Positions 39,301 to 48,752 of a stretch of 64,000 nucleotides of DNA are shown piece by piece. This stretch comes from Astropecten irregularis (lineage: Eukaryota; Echinodermata; Asteroidea; Paxillosida; Astropectinidae). The notes under the pieces were generated by a model. It saw only the letters and a program-made list of their open reading frames with translations, was not told the DNA's origin and searched no databases. The stretch is from assembly GCA_963971285.1 (NCBI GenBank), contig OZ020260.1, forward strand, positions 9,582,798 to 9,646,797, written 5' to 3'. Positions within the stretch are counted from its first letter, which is position 1, and the number at the start of each line of letters is the position of its first letter. Made by a program: the position numbers and the translations under genes.

Positions 39301-39606
39301 TCCTCCCAAATCGCACGCCGGCTCTGTCATCAAACAAAAATACAGATTTCCACTTACGTCAAGTTGGAGATTGTGGTCGGTGATGTTGGTGTTGTAATTC
39401 CAGCTGGCCAGGTAGGCTGTATGCAGTATCACCTGGGCCTTTTCCGTGTAACCAGTTAGAAATGCTTTGGCCTGGTCAAGATCGGAGTTCAGTCTTGACT
39501 GTCCATCCCTGGCGGTGTTTGGTGTATCAGCGTTGGCAGAAACTACGACAATGATGAGAACAATTGGCGCCAATGAAGGCCTAATACTGAAAAGTAACAT
39601 TTTCAT
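18250..39606 (-). CDS. Single-domain M2 zinc peptidase, ACE2-like angiotensin-converting enzyme, 13 exons, complete
   Basis: Exons on the minus strand: 39606-39358, 30685-30530, 30019-29926, 29281-29138, 27674-27486, 27194-27097, 25094-24918, 24541-24316, 24011-23867, 23396-23298, 22023-21901, 18940-18780, 18341-18250. Phases agree throughout, giving 1953 nt or 650 aa plus stop. The N-terminal signal peptide includes [20 protein letters not shown] in exon 8 is the HEXXH zinc site and FHEAVGE gives the third zinc ligand. Other family landmarks are [23 protein letters not shown] and the paired cysteines. Family role: removal of C-terminal dipeptides (ACE) or single residues (ACE2) from peptides at the cell surface. 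MWGRFW, HDIVG and GYYMRT resemble ACE2 rather than ACE. There is no collectrin domain; the last exon adds a short hydrophobic tail. Weak points: the exon 8 acceptor has a poor pyrimidine tract, and the exon 2 donor is GTCCGG. Introns carry many repeats. Orthology to ACE2 is an inference. Confidence 0.93.
21209..21262 (+). repeat. Solitary 3' hairpin module of the B-family array element
   Basis: GAACAAAATTAAAG is followed by a stem TTTTCCGAT / ATCGGAAAA (21227-21252) and GCCAAAAAAG. This is the same module that ends the B and C elements of the 41-62 kb array. It lies in intron 11 of the ACE-like gene, with no CTAG directly after it. Confidence 0.6.
22085..22347. mobile_element. Probable non-autonomous DNA transposon with CAGTGGCGTA-type ends
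   Basis: The left end CATTGGCGTATCTAGAG and the right end CAACTTACGCCACTG are imperfect inverse complements. The interior is C-rich (GTGGCACGCGCCCCCGTTGC) and non-coding. Confidence 0.45.
22649..23000 (+). mobile_element. T2 MITE copy 1
   Basis: The left end reads GTATAATACATGATTGGCAA and the right end GTACTGTACTTTTAA. The inner part AGGCGGAAATATTTTAACGG is related to T1. It lies in intron 10 of the ACE-like gene. Confidence 0.65.
24316..24541 (-). CDS. Catalytic exon (8) of the ACE-like peptidase
   Basis: This exon encodes the HELGH zinc-binding and catalytic motif and the downstream FHEAVGEV motif with the third zinc ligand. Vertebrate ACE and ACE2 have HEMGH, so Met is replaced by Leu here; HEXXH chemistry is kept. 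The exon ends in phase 1 at donor GTATGC. I place its start at the ATG codon after CAAG (24541), because the upstream AAAAG acceptor would be out of frame. Confidence 0.88.
24790..24877. mobile_element. Short MITE with GATCGGTTTGCGGAAAC inverted ends, copy 1
   Basis: ATGAGGATCGGTTTGCGGAA at the left is mirrored by TTTCCGCAAACCGATCCACAT at the right. It is 88 bp and ends 40 bases short of exon 7. Confidence 0.7.
25605..25895 (-). mobile_element. tRNA-derived SINE, minus strand, copy 1
   Basis: On the minus strand the head GGGGAGTCAGGTTGGCGTAG is followed by a B box GGGTTCAAGTCC. The body ends in an (AAT)n tail (25605-25632 on the plus strand). A second copy is at 36212-36396. Confidence 0.75.
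25901..26725 (+). pseudogene. Possible decayed LINE fragment
   Basis: 26359-26718 reads LPDDFK, then a segment around [12 protein letters not shown]. This resembles the C-terminus of CR1/Jockey-type reverse transcriptases, which often has a YNTR-type motif. The stretch 26090-26200 could encode a short coiled-coil piece, but stops follow. The match is by eye and weak. It lies in intron 6 of the ACE-like gene, on the opposite strand. Confidence 0.35.
28519..28880 (+). mobile_element. T2 MITE copy 2
   Basis: The full-length copy begins TTAAAGGTATAATACATGAT and ends TGTGCTGTACCTTTAA. The ends are inverted repeats and TTAA is present on both sides. The inner CCATCTTCATACCCTGAAAG is shared with T1. 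It lies in intron 4 of the ACE-like gene. Confidence 0.75.
29554..29697. mobile_element. MITE with GATCGGTTTGCGG / CGATCCACATAA ends, copy 2
   Basis: TTATGTGGATCG at the left mirrors CGATCCACATAA at the right. Inside, ATAATCGTTCGTACTT mirrors AAGTAAGAACGATTATT. The bases just upstream (GGCTTTGCATG) also precede the copy at 24790. Confidence 0.65.
30070..30250 (-). mobile_element. tRNA-like SINE fragment, minus strand
   Basis: On the minus strand a B-box match GGTTCGAATCCT lies in GCGGGTTCGAATCC-like context. It is followed by about 150 bp of body and a GAGGAGAAGAAGAAGAAG stretch. The A box is not clear. Confidence 0.4.
31085..31270 (+). repeat. Diverged (ACTCGA/ACTCGG)n simple repeat, left block
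   Basis: Repeated ACTCGTACTCGAACTCGAAC with interruptions such as TTGGCCCGT. A second block lies at 31600-31795 on the far side of an unrelated 300-bp stretch. Confidence 0.75.
31600..31795 (+). repeat. Diverged (ACTCGA/ACTCGG)n simple repeat, right block
   Basis: The same hexamer family as the left block, again with GGCCCGTACTCGG. It abuts the 30-bp minisatellite. Confidence 0.75.
31798..32680 (+). repeat. 30-bp minisatellite, about 29 copies, intron 1 of the ACE-like gene
   Basis: The unit is near ACAAGCAAGCACAACGGGGC plus AGCGGACGAA, 30 bp. The unit length is a multiple of 3 and lacks stops in several frames. This creates long open frames on both strands (343 and 277 residues on minus, 193 on plus). 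They are Cys/Leu- or Gln/Thr-rich 10-residue repeats, not recognisable proteins. Confidence 0.9.
33590..34190 (+). repeat. 20-bp satellite, about 30 copies, with 160-bp higher-order unit
   Basis: The unit is ATCCATAGAATAATACCATC. Single-base variants (ATTCAT, AATACTATT) are not random: the eight-unit block 33841-34000 is repeated at 34001-34160 with the same variant order. Confidence 0.9.
35280..36110 (+). pseudogene. Decayed non-LTR reverse transcriptase fragment
   Basis: 35425-35570 translates to [20 protein letters not shown] followed by NPKKY. This is the conserved start of a LINE reverse transcriptase domain (I/Jockey type; KPGKP...YRPI in intact elements). 35674-35745 gives [20 protein letters not shown], the next conserved block. 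Many stops and frame changes follow. The fragment is non-functional and lies inside the long-TIR element. Confidence 0.6.
36212..36396 (-). mobile_element. tRNA-derived SINE, minus strand, copy 2
   Basis: It matches the SINE at 25605-25895 across GGTGAAAGGCGAGGAAAGAA and the B box (reverse of GGACTTGAACCCGG). The 3' part is truncated near an (AAAC)n stretch at 36158-36181. Confidence 0.75.
36440..36583 (+). repeat. Segment duplicated in inverse orientation at 63279-63421
   Basis: CCAATAGCGTTCAGCACTAA, CATGCATGCACG, CACACGTTTGCACGGCCGGTT and GCTATTTTTAGCGCAAGTGC all occur inverted at 63279-63421. Confidence 0.75.
38000..38454. mobile_element. Chimaeric T2/T1 MITE remnants
   Basis: 38015-38290 is an inverse T2-like copy (ACAGGATTGGTAACATAACC, then TCAGGGTATGAAGATGGTG). 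38325-38454 is a T1 right half ending CCAAAGTATGATACTACCTT. Confidence 0.55.
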
Positions 39607-39753
39607 TCAGCCGCTGGGCGACTGAGATGATACACTACTCGGCCGGATAAACCGTGGCGTTGAAATGCAATGCTGATGATAGTGCATGGGCACGTATTTT
39701 ATGGTGCTTTATGGTGCGTGATGTGTGCGGGTTGGTGTTTTGTAATGCCCCAA

Positions 39754-39759
39754 TTTATA
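39754..39759 (-). promoter_or_regulatory. Candidate TATA box of the ACE-like gene
   Basis: On the minus strand TATAAATTGGGG lies about 150 bases upstream of the start codon at 39606. No other core promoter element was recognised. It is a match by motif and position only. Confidence 0.3.
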
Positions 39760-40039
39760 ACTCCGTTGATAATAATATATAACATAGGCCATGCCCGTGA
39801 CTATACGGTTAAACTTTGCCCCTAGTGTTCAGAGCTGTACTTTACCACCTGTAGACGGACTGGTCTTCTTTGCTGACATTCATTCGCTGGGTCTAATTGC
39901 CGTATGTTGGGGAAACATTGTCAGTATGAATTACGCAATTTGTTCGGGATAGCAACAAATCCCGTAATTCGCGGCTAGACATTTGGATTAGAACTGCGTT
40001 CACTGTATAATATATTTAGAGATTTGATTAAATAATGCA

Positions 40040-40113
40040 TGGAGTTAGGAGGGCCGCGTCTTTTAGCATTTGACAAATATACTGCTAGGATCGAAACGTC
40101 ACGCCCTCCTATC
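40040..40113. repeat. Foldback copy of the GATCC-hairpin repeat
   Basis: GTTAGGAGGGCCGCGTC at the left is mirrored by CGTCACGCCCTCCTA at the right, with TGCTAGGATCGAAACGTC between. It lies about 430 bp upstream of the ACE-like start codon. Confidence 0.55.
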
Positions 40114-40117
40114 ACTT

Positions 40118-40303
40118 AAAGGTACAGTATAAATTGGTAATGGTCACAGAGCAGCACTCACACTTTATCTGATCCAGCATGTACATGAAATCTGAATCTG
40201 AATCACGAGAAAATAGCGAAAACCCAACTCAATTTTTCTTATAAAACATAAAGAATGGCTTTGCTCTTTTACCCCGAGATAAAAACTGTTTTAAGTCTTC
40301 TTT
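40118..40303 (+). mobile_element. T2 MITE, left part only
   Basis: It begins TTAAAGGTACAGTATAAATT and runs to ACCCCGAGATAAAAACTG. A T1 copy follows at once and the right half of T2 is absent. Confidence 0.6.
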
Positions 40304-40662
40304 AAAGGTAATATCATACTTTGGTTTTTATCAAAGAAATACAGATTCATGGGCAAAAATATCAAGGAAGATACAGTAACAGTCATCAGTGAAAATTTCA
40401 GTCCCATACGGTGCCCACTTTTTGAGAAAACAGTGAAAACAGCCACAGTATTTCTTAAGTCTTTTATTTTTGATCTTTTAAAAGATCAAAAAGATTTTCG
40501 GTCGTTGTTTAACTCATTTCTGGATAAATACACAATTTCAGCCGGAATTTTTTATTGCTGTATGTTTCTACCAGCGCCATCTTCATACCCTGTAAGTTAT
40601 ACGTAAATCTGTGAACATTTCCGTTTTGGTGTCTTACCAAAGTATGATACTACCTTTAACTC
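40302..40662 (+). mobile_element. T1 MITE copy 7
   Basis: Full-length copy, AAAGGTAATATCATACTTTG to AAAGTATGATACTACCTTTAA. The central palindrome is GATCTTTTAAAAGATC. Confidence 0.8.
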
Positions 40663-41186
40663 TATGTATTACAACAATTATTTAAATACTCAGTATTTGG
40701 TTCCCTCGACCGAAATGATTTAAATACAAAGGGTATAAAGGGACTCTATTCGTACTTAGACGACTCGAGCGCCTGACCGCGAGCGCCCTCTCTCGGTGAA
40801 TACCAGAAAGTCAAAAGTCTCCCATACAGGGTGAGTCCACAAGAAGACGGAGATTGGTGATGTTTTTAAAAACAAACAAATGACACTCAAAAGTTCAGTA
40901 AAGCATAATCTAACAAGCACTCATTCCTGCTTATTAGAAATAAAAGAGAATACAAAAATTTGATCATTCCTAGGAGGACTTATGTCTACTTTAATAAAGC
41001 TATTCATTGTTCAAGTCATCCATGGAATATACATGTACTTGACAAAACAAATTATATAGTAAAATATTCTTTACTACCCTTTGCTACTTACTCATATGTT
41101 TAGATTCAGTCAAGCCCTGTGTTCGTTTTCCATTAAAACGTATGATATCACTTTTATTTTGATCTATTCAATATATTCAAACCAAA
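40663..41186. other. Left flank of the CTAG array, nothing recognised
   Basis: This stretch has no repeat copies seen elsewhere in the window and no credible open frame. Confidence 0.5.
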
Positions 41187-42160
41187 CTAGACATTGTGGT
41201 TGTGGGAACAACCACTAGGTGTTCGGGGTCTCATTTTGTACTGGAACTGTTATGAGAATGTCTGTTGGAACGCATGTGTGGCATTATGAAATACACTAAA
41301 ACTGTGTGACTGAGCAAATACTGATCATGCTGAGTGCAGTGTATTCGTATTATATGTACACTGACTGATAGCGTATAGAGAATGGTGTCACCTTTAAATA
41401 ATGTAAAATTGCCCGGACGATAACTTCCGGTTAGTTAATCACAAACAACTGAAAATTTGCAAAAATCATTCAATGCATAGGATGTAAACAATTTGCAACT
41501 TTCACTGATGTACGTCATGTACTTAACGAGTAAACAGTATTTGAATAATGACATCATTTTCCCCTTAAAAATGCATAACTTCCGGTTGAATAACGTCACT
41601 GATTTTAAACTTTGCAAACATGTCAAGGTGCACTAGTGCTTTACACTCACCAAATTTGGCGGAAATCCGGTGTTTACTTTCGGATTACGTAATCACTGTA
41701 TATCTTTAAGCCACCGTAGAGGGCGCTATACAGCCCGTATGACGTCATTGTTGATATTTTCTGAAAGCCCAAGACCTACTCTATCTTTTAGCCCTCTCGG
41801 TTTTTTGTGCCCAAATCCTTCCGTTTTCGAGTTATTTTGAGTTAAACTTCAACTTCCGGTAACACCGGAAGTGAAGGTCATTTGTACACAACACTGAATA
41901 TATTAATTGTTGACATTCACGTGTTGAGTAACATATGTCAATATCAAAATCATAGGTCATGTGGTTCTCAAGTTATAAAGCACCAAAGTTTTTCCTAAAA
42001 ACGCGTGTAATTTGATACCCGATGACGTCATCATGACGTCAATCTTCTAAATACAACTTGGCATCATGACCGAAGTTCCCACTAAGTTTCAAGTCAATAT
42101 CTTGTAACTGTCATATAGAAGTCCTGCTGACAAGTTTGGGAAGAAGACAAATAAAAAAAA
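41187..42160 (+). mobile_element. Array element A1 (family A)
   Basis: It starts CTAGACATTGTGGTTGTGGG and ends CTGACAAGTTTGGGAAGAAG plus an A-rich tail, directly followed by the next CTAG. The body has three ACTTCCGG sites, the palindrome ACTTCCGGTAACACCGGAAG, GTAGAGGGCGCTATA and GATGACGTCATCATGACGTC. It is the simplest A copy (975 bp) and sets the reference. Confidence 0.85.
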
Positions 42161-43930
42161 CTAGACATTGTGGTTGTGGGAACAACCACTAGGTGTTCGG
42201 GGTCTCATTTCGTAGTTGAACTGTTATGTGAAGATGTTGGAACATAATTATGTGATCAATTAATGGCATATTGAAAGACACTTACACTGCGTGACTGAAA
42301 TACTGATTGCTTTATTCGTACACTTAACAGGCAGCTGAACAGTATAGAAAATGGCTTCACCTTAAAAAAAAATTATATTCAATGCATATTATGCATCACA
42401 AACAACAAAAATCTAGTGGCCCTTGTGTCTTTTATTTCTACCTCCATGCTCTGATCCATAAACCAAAATTTAATTTTGTTCATCATTATTAGGACTTTCC
42501 TCAAACAATTTGATTTATGAGGTCTGAAAGAAATAAATCTCTACAGTTATCATTGTACATCAGTCATCAGATGTATCCTGAGTTCCTTTATCATTTGAGT
42601 GTGTCTGTTTAAAACTTTAGCTCATAAAATGATATGCTCCCCCTTTGATTTTGTCTCCGTCATTTTCAAACATTGATAGTATTACCCAGTTTTTCGATAT
42701 TAATACCACTTGACCAGTTCATCAAACGTGTCAGCATTAGCTTTGACAAGAGCACTACTCCCAAAAGGATATTTCATGGAGTTGAAAAACACTATCCAAT
42801 AATGAAAATCAATGTCAATCTTTCAACCCGATTCTCACGGTGGATGGGATAAAGTTAACTTTATAACAGCAGTCGTCTGTACATGCAACATCATCATTCA
42901 ATTCTCAACGTGTTTTGCATCACAAGAGGGCGCTGTTGTAAGGACTCTATTCCAACAACAGAGAAACGATCATCGAGCTTGAACGTTAGGTGTTTATGCA
43001 GTTGATATATCACACATTGTATAATTATCGCCATCACAGACAACCAAATTTAAGTTTTAAAAAGTTTAAATCATGAAATGAAACGTACATTGTCCGGGAT
43101 TACATACATTGAATCAATTTATTCCAATATTTGAAAAAAATGTTCAATCACAATGGTGTACATCACCTTTAAAATATGCAATATTGTCATGACGATAACT
43201 TCCGGTTAGTTCATCACAGACAACTCAAAGTTTGCAGACATCATTCTATGCGGACAATGTAAATAGTTTGCAATTTTCATCGATGCACGTCACGTGATTA
43301 CTGAGTAAACAGTATTTGAATAATGACGTAAGTTCTCCTTTAAAAGAGCATAACTTCCGGTTGAATGACGTCACTACTTTCAAATTTCACAAACATGTCA
43401 AAGTGCATTTGTGCTTCACACCAACGAAATTTGGCAGAAATCCATTGTTTACTTTCGGATTACGTAATCACTGTATATCTTTAACCAACCGTAGAGGGCG
43501 CTATATAGCTCGCATGACGTCATCGTTTATATTTTCTGAAAGCCCAAGACCTTCTCTATCTTTTACCCCGCGGGGTTTTATGTGCCCAAATCCTTCCGTT
43601 TTCGAGTTATTTTGAGTCAAACTTCAACTTCCGGTGACACCGGAAGTGAAGGTCATTTGTACACAACATTGAATATATTAATTGTTGACATTCACGTGTT
43701 AAGTAACATATGTCAATCTCAAAATCATAGGTCATGTGGTTCTCAAGTTATTAAGTACCAAAGTTTTTCCTAAAAACGCGTGTAATTTGATACCCGATGA
43801 CGTCATCATGACGTCAATCTTCTAAATACAACTTGACATCATGACCAAAGTTCCCACCAAGTTTCATGTCATTATCTTGTTCCTGTGACCAAGAAGTCCT
43901 GCTGACAAGTTTGGGAAGAAAAAAATAAAA

Positions 43931-43962
<32 letters not shown>

Positions 43963-44007
43963 CTCGAACAATAACAATAGGTGTTCGGCTTGAACCCGAA
44001 CACCTAA
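42161..44007 (+). mobile_element. Array element A2 (family A, long form)
   Basis: It has the family A 5' end, then an extra 5' module of about 840 bp (42300-43140) shared with A10, then the standard A body. The 3' end carries one hairpin module (43979-44005) followed by AACTAG. Confidence 0.8.
43979..44007 (+). repeat. A-type 3' hairpin module at the A2/B1 junction
   Basis: ACAATAACAAT is followed by the stem AGGTGTTCGG / CCGAACACCT with loop CTTGAAC, then AA and CTAG. The left strand of the stem repeats the motif AGGTGTTCGG found just after the 5' hairpin of every A element. Confidence 0.8.
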
Positions 44008-45083
44008 CTAGAGATTGTGTCTATTGAAAACAGAACACAAGGCTTTTCCGTTTTATGATATTCAAATAAATTGTCAAAACCTTTTACACACAAAGACATT
44101 TGATTAAGATATTAAGCCTACTTTAAATATACTTGGTCATGTTTGTGTCAAAAAGAAAGACCTTGCCTAATATTAACATTTGGTGAAAGAATCCTGATCA
44201 TAGCTCTTACCACTTTTAAATGAGGAGCTACTTCAGGTTTGACCGGAAGTAGAGGTCAAAGGGGTTAACCAATGTATCACAAAGAAAGACCTTACCTTAC
44301 ATTCACTTTTTGTGAAAGAATCATGATCCTAGCTCTTACCACTTTTAAATGAGGAGCTACTTCCTGTTTGACCAGAAGTAGAGGTCACAGAGGTCTAGCA
44401 ATGTGACACAAATGAAAGACCTTGCCTAACATTGACCTTTGGTGAAAGAATCATGATCACAACTCTAAACACTTTTAAATTAGGATCTACTTCCTGTTTG
44501 ACCGGAAGTAGAGGTCACTGGGGTCAACCAATGTATCACAAAGAAAGACCTTGCCTAACATTGAGTTTTGGTGAAAGAATCATGATCATAGCTCTTACCA
44601 CTTTTAAATGAGGACCTACTTCCTGTTTGACCGGAAGTAGAGGTCACAGAGGTCAAGCAATGTGTCACAAATGAAAGACCTTGCCTAACATTGTCTATTG
44701 GTGAAAGAATCATGATCATAGCTCTTACCACTTTTAAATGAGGAGCTACTTCCTGTTTGACCGGAAGTAGAGGTCACAGAGGTCAAGTTATTTGTCACAA
44801 AGAAAGACCCTGCCTAACAATCACTTTTGGTGAAAGAATCAACTTAATATCTGAAACCGTTGATTTTTTGTTGATTTTTGAAGATTTTGATTTTTAAGTT
44901 CAAATTGCTTGTCACATGACACCTGATGACGTCATAACGACGAAAAGTTTCGGGAGACAACTTCCCTATATGGACTTCGTTCAGACCAAATTTGGTTAAA
45001 ATCGGCTATTAAAAAATGGCCGAAGTGCCGCAGACAAAATTTGTGTACAAAGTCAATACAAATTGAGGAGAAGAAGAAAAAAA
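44008..45083 (+). mobile_element. Array element B1 (family B)
   Basis: It starts CTAGAGATTGTGTCTATTGA. The middle is about five 130-bp tandem units (44139-44800). The end has TGACGTCATAACGACG, AAAGTGCCGCAGACAAAAT and a GAGGAGAAGAAG tail. There is no terminal hairpin. Confidence 0.8.
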
Positions 45084-46447
45084 CTAGAGGTTGTGTCTGT
45101 TGAAAACAGAACACATGGCTTTTCCGCATATGATAAAGAATATTTCTCAAATTGAATAAACATCGCTGATGTTGTTTGATTCAGCAAATAAATGATATCG
45201 TCTTCGGGAAATGATTTCTCGTTTTAATCAAAAGAGGGCGTTATTCAAAACCGTGCGCTTGGAAAACTGAATCCTGCATTACGGGTGCAGCCAAGTAAAT
45301 ACATGTAGTGGTAAAATGGGTCCGCCGAGCTCATGAATAAAAGTTTAGCACTCAATATATTTGAAATAAGAGAGTTGTGAGAGCTATGAAAATGAAGGAT
45401 TGAAGAAATATGGCACTGGACCTCCTGCCTGGACTCTGGGCTTCCATTTGTGACCATTTTTTGATGCAATTGTGTGAGAAAGTGGGCCTATTTCAGCCGC
45501 TTTAGAGGGATGTTTTTTTTTAATGGCTTCTTTGACTGGAGTGATCCGTACCTTGTTTTAGGGGTGGTCATGCTGAGAATGAGTATAACTCAAAAATTCT
45601 ACGGTCACCCTACCATAAAATGAAAAGAAAATGAAAGGTTACATGTTCATCGTCATTTTTCTGTGCAACTTGAACAGCTGTGAGAGTTCTGTATATTTTT
45701 TTAACGATTTTTGAAGTTTGGGGATTTATCACTGTTGTCCACGGGAGTTTATTTACTTGGGTGCAACCTTACGTACTGAAAACGGTATAAGTAGATTGCT
45801 GCGCGTGCGCGGTTGTCTGGTCAAAACACGGCTCTAAATCAGCATTTACGCTGCTTTGCTGGCAACTATGATAAGGAAGTAAATAAAAATACGGCATATA
45901 TAATCCAGGCAATCAAACATCCAAACGCGCCTTGTATTTATGTTGTTTATATCGTATGTTTTTTTTAATGACCAATATTTTCGCGTACAGAGCAACCTAC
46001 ATCGATAGCATTTCGATTAAGATTTGGTGCTGGTATTTAATGATATATAAAATGGAATTACGTGCAAACTATGGCAAGTTGTAAACGACGTTTTGTGTCA
46101 CGCAATCGGACATGTGCATTGTATGTTACACACAGTGAATTGCGTACGTAGGCCTACGTGTACACTGTACATAGTGTATGGGAAATTGATCGAGCTTTAT
46201 GTTTTGACAACGACCACGTTCACGTAATCTGTGTACAAAGTGAACGGGCTAGTTTGATAATTAAAAAAATCATATAAAATCAAGTTTTGACGTCATGATG
46301 ACGAAAAGTTTCGGGGAACAACTACCCTATATGGACTTCATTCAGACCAAGTTTGGTTAAGATCGGCTGTTTCAAAGTGACCAAAGTGCCGCGGACAAAA
46401 ATCTGTGTACAAAGTCTATGGGCCACAGCACAAACTCAAAAAAAATA
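45084..46447 (+). mobile_element. Array element B2 (family B 5' end, MITE inside)
   Basis: The 5' end is CTAGAGGTTGTGTCTGTTGA. It has no 130-bp units; instead it holds the GGGTGCAGCC MITE (45283-45769) and the module CATCGATAGCATTTCGATTA. The 3' end has AAAGTGCCGCGGAC and an A-rich tail. It is a close copy of C2 apart from the 5' hairpin. Confidence 0.8.
45283..45769 (+). mobile_element. MITE with GGGTGCAGCCAAGTAAATA ends, copy in B2
   Basis: The left end GGGTGCAGCCAAGTAAATA is mirrored by TATTTACTTGGGTGCAACC (45749-45768). The interior has GGCTTCTTTGACTGGAGTGA. Other copies lie at 51324-51818 and, diverged, 62758-63207. Confidence 0.7.
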
Positions 46448-46589
46448 CTAGAGATTGTGTCTGTTGAAAACAGAACACAAGGCTTTTCCGTTTAATGATA
46501 TTAAAATGAATTGTCAAAACCTTTAACACATAAAGACATTTGATTAAGATAATTAAGCCTACTTTTAAAATTCTTCGTCATTTTTCTGT

Positions 46590-47390
46590 CACAAATGAAA
46601 GACCTTGCCTAACATTGACTTTTGGTGAAAGAATCATGTTCATAGCTCTTACCACTTTTAAATGAGAAGCTACTTCCGGTTTGATCAGAAGTAGAGGTCA
46701 CAGAGGTCAAGTTATGTGTCAAAATGAATGACCTTGCCTAACATTCACTTTTGGTGAAAGAATCATGATCATAGCTCTTACCACTTTTAAATGAGGAGCT
46801 ACTTCCTGTTTGACCGGAATTAGAGGTCACAGAGGTCAAGCAATGTGTGACAAATGAAAGACCTTGCTTAACATTGACTTTTGGTGAAAGAATCATGATC
46901 ATAGCTCTTTTCACTTTTAAATGAGGAGCTACTTCCTGTTTGACCGGAAGTAGAGGTCACAGAGATCAAGTAATGTGCCACAAAGAAAGACCTTGCCTAA
47001 CATTGATATTTGGTGAAAGAATCATGATCCTAGCTCTTACCACTTTTAAATCAGGCGCTACTTCCTGTTTGACCGGAAGTAGAGGTCACAGAGGTCAAGC
47101 AATGTGTCACAAATGAAAGACCTTGCCTAGCATTGTCTATTGGTGAAAGAATCATGATCATAGCTCTTACCACTTTTAAATGAGGAGCTACTTCCTGTTT
47201 GACCGGAAGTAGAGGTCACAGAGGTCAAGTAATGTGTCACAATGAAAGACCTTGCCTAACATTGTCTATTGGTGAAAGAATCATGATCATAGCTCTTACC
47301 ACTTTTAAATGAGGAGCTACTTCCTGTTTGACCGGAAGTAGAGGTCACAGAGGTCAAGCAATGTGTCACACAGAAAGGCCCTACCTAACA
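46590..47390 (+). repeat. 130-bp tandem repeat block (largest, in B3)
   Basis: The unit runs GTCACAAATGAAAGACCTTG, GGTGAAAGAATCATGATC, CCACTTTTAAATGAGGAGCT, ACTTCCTGTTTGACCGGAAG, TAGAGGTCACAGAGGTCAAG. The period is 130 bases (for example 47101 to 47231). Other blocks: 44139-44800, 48890-49375, 49860-50130, 52600-52990, 53340-53890. In total there are about 24 units. Confidence 0.9.
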
Positions 47391-47659
47391 ATCACTTTTG
47401 GTGAAAGAATCAACTTAATATCTCAAACCGTTGATTTTTTGTTGATTTTTAAAGATTTTGATTTTTAAATTCAAATCGCTTGTCACGTGACCCCTGATGA
47501 CGTCATGATAGCGAAAAGTTTCGGGACACAACTACCCTATATGCACTTCCTTCAGACCAAGTTTGGTTAAAATCGCTTGTATAAAAGTGACCAAAGTGCC
47601 GCAGACAAAAACCTATGGTAACTCAAACGACAAGAAAAAGAAGAAAAAAGAAAAAAAAT

Positions 47660-47757
47660 CAGAACAAAAACAATACCTTTTCCGATTAAAATCGGAAAAG
47701 CCAAAAAAAAAACAGAACAAAAGTAATACCTTTTCCGATCACAATCGGAAAAGCCAA
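47660..47757 (+). repeat. B-type 3' hairpin module, two tandem copies
   Basis: Each copy has CAGAACAAAA, then TTTTCCGAT / ATCGGAAAA, then GCC and A-rich bases. Only the second copy is followed by CTAG. Confidence 0.8.
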
Positions 47758-48752
47758 CTAGACATTGTGGTTGTGGGAACAACCACTAGGTGTTCGGGTC
47801 TTATTTCGTAGTTGAACTGTTAAAATGTGAACATGTTGGAACGTATGTGATCAATCGTCCCTCATATAATGGCATTTCGAAATACATGTACGCTTAAACT
47901 GCGTGACTGAACAATACTGATCATACTGATTGCTGTATTCGTACACTGACTGATAGAGTATAGAAAATTGCGTCACCTTTAAATATACATAACATTGGCT
48001 GGACAATAACTTCCGGTCAGTTCATCACAGCTAGCTGAACATTTACAGAAGTCATTGAATGCATACGATGTATATATTTTACAATTTTCACCGATGTACG
48101 TCATGTACATGTAATTACTGAGTAAACAGTATTGGAATAATTCAGTAATTTTCCCTTTAAAAGAGCATAACTTCCGGTTGAATGACGTCACAGATTTTAA
48201 ACTTCACATACATGTCGAGGTACATTAGTGCTTTACACCTACTAAATTTGGCGGAAATTCATTGTTTACTTTCGGATTACGTAATCACTGCATGTCTTTA
48301 ATCAACCGTAGAGGGCGCTATACAGCCCGCATGACGTCATTGTTTATATTTTCTGAAAGCCCAAGACCTTCTCTATCTTTTACCCATGAGGTTTTTTGTG
48401 CCCAAAACCTTCCGTTTTCGAGTTATTTTGAGTCAAACTTCAACTTCCGGTAACACCGGAAGTGAAGGTCATTTGTACACAACACTGAATATAATAATTG
48501 TTGACATTCACGTGTTGAGTAACATATGTCAATATCAAAATCATAGGTCATGTGGTTCTCAAGTTATAAAGCACCAAAGTTTTTCCTAAAAACGGGTGTA
48601 ATTTGATACCCGATGACGTCATCATGACGTCAATCTTCTAAATACAACTTGGCATCATGACCGAGGTTCCCACTAAGTTTCAAGTCAATATCTTGTAACT
48701 GTCATATAGAAGTCCTGCTGACAAGTTTGGGAAGAAGACAAATAAAAAAAAA
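47758..48752 (+). mobile_element. Array element A3 (family A)
   Basis: Standard A body of 995 bp with CTAGACATTGTGGTTGTGGG at its start. It ends in GAAGACAAATAAAAAAAAA and has no terminal hairpin. Confidence 0.85.

Larger units (their letters stand above)
46448..47757 (+). mobile_element. Array element B3 (family B)
   Basis: It starts CTAGAGATTGTGTCTGTTGA and has about six 130-bp units (46590-47390). The tail AAGAAAAAGAAGAAAAAAG is followed by two hairpin modules (47678-47699, 47731-47752) and CCAACTAG. Confidence 0.85.

Noticed and set aside
44921..44953. Possible hammerhead ribozyme core: CTGATGA, a short CGTC/GACG stem, then AAAA
   Set aside because: The base after the stem should be G (GAAA); pairing CGTC with GACG leaves AAAA, and the alternative register adds an extra base. 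Other copies (for example GTCATCATGATGAAAAG) break the stem. The TGACGTCA palindrome explains the sequence better.
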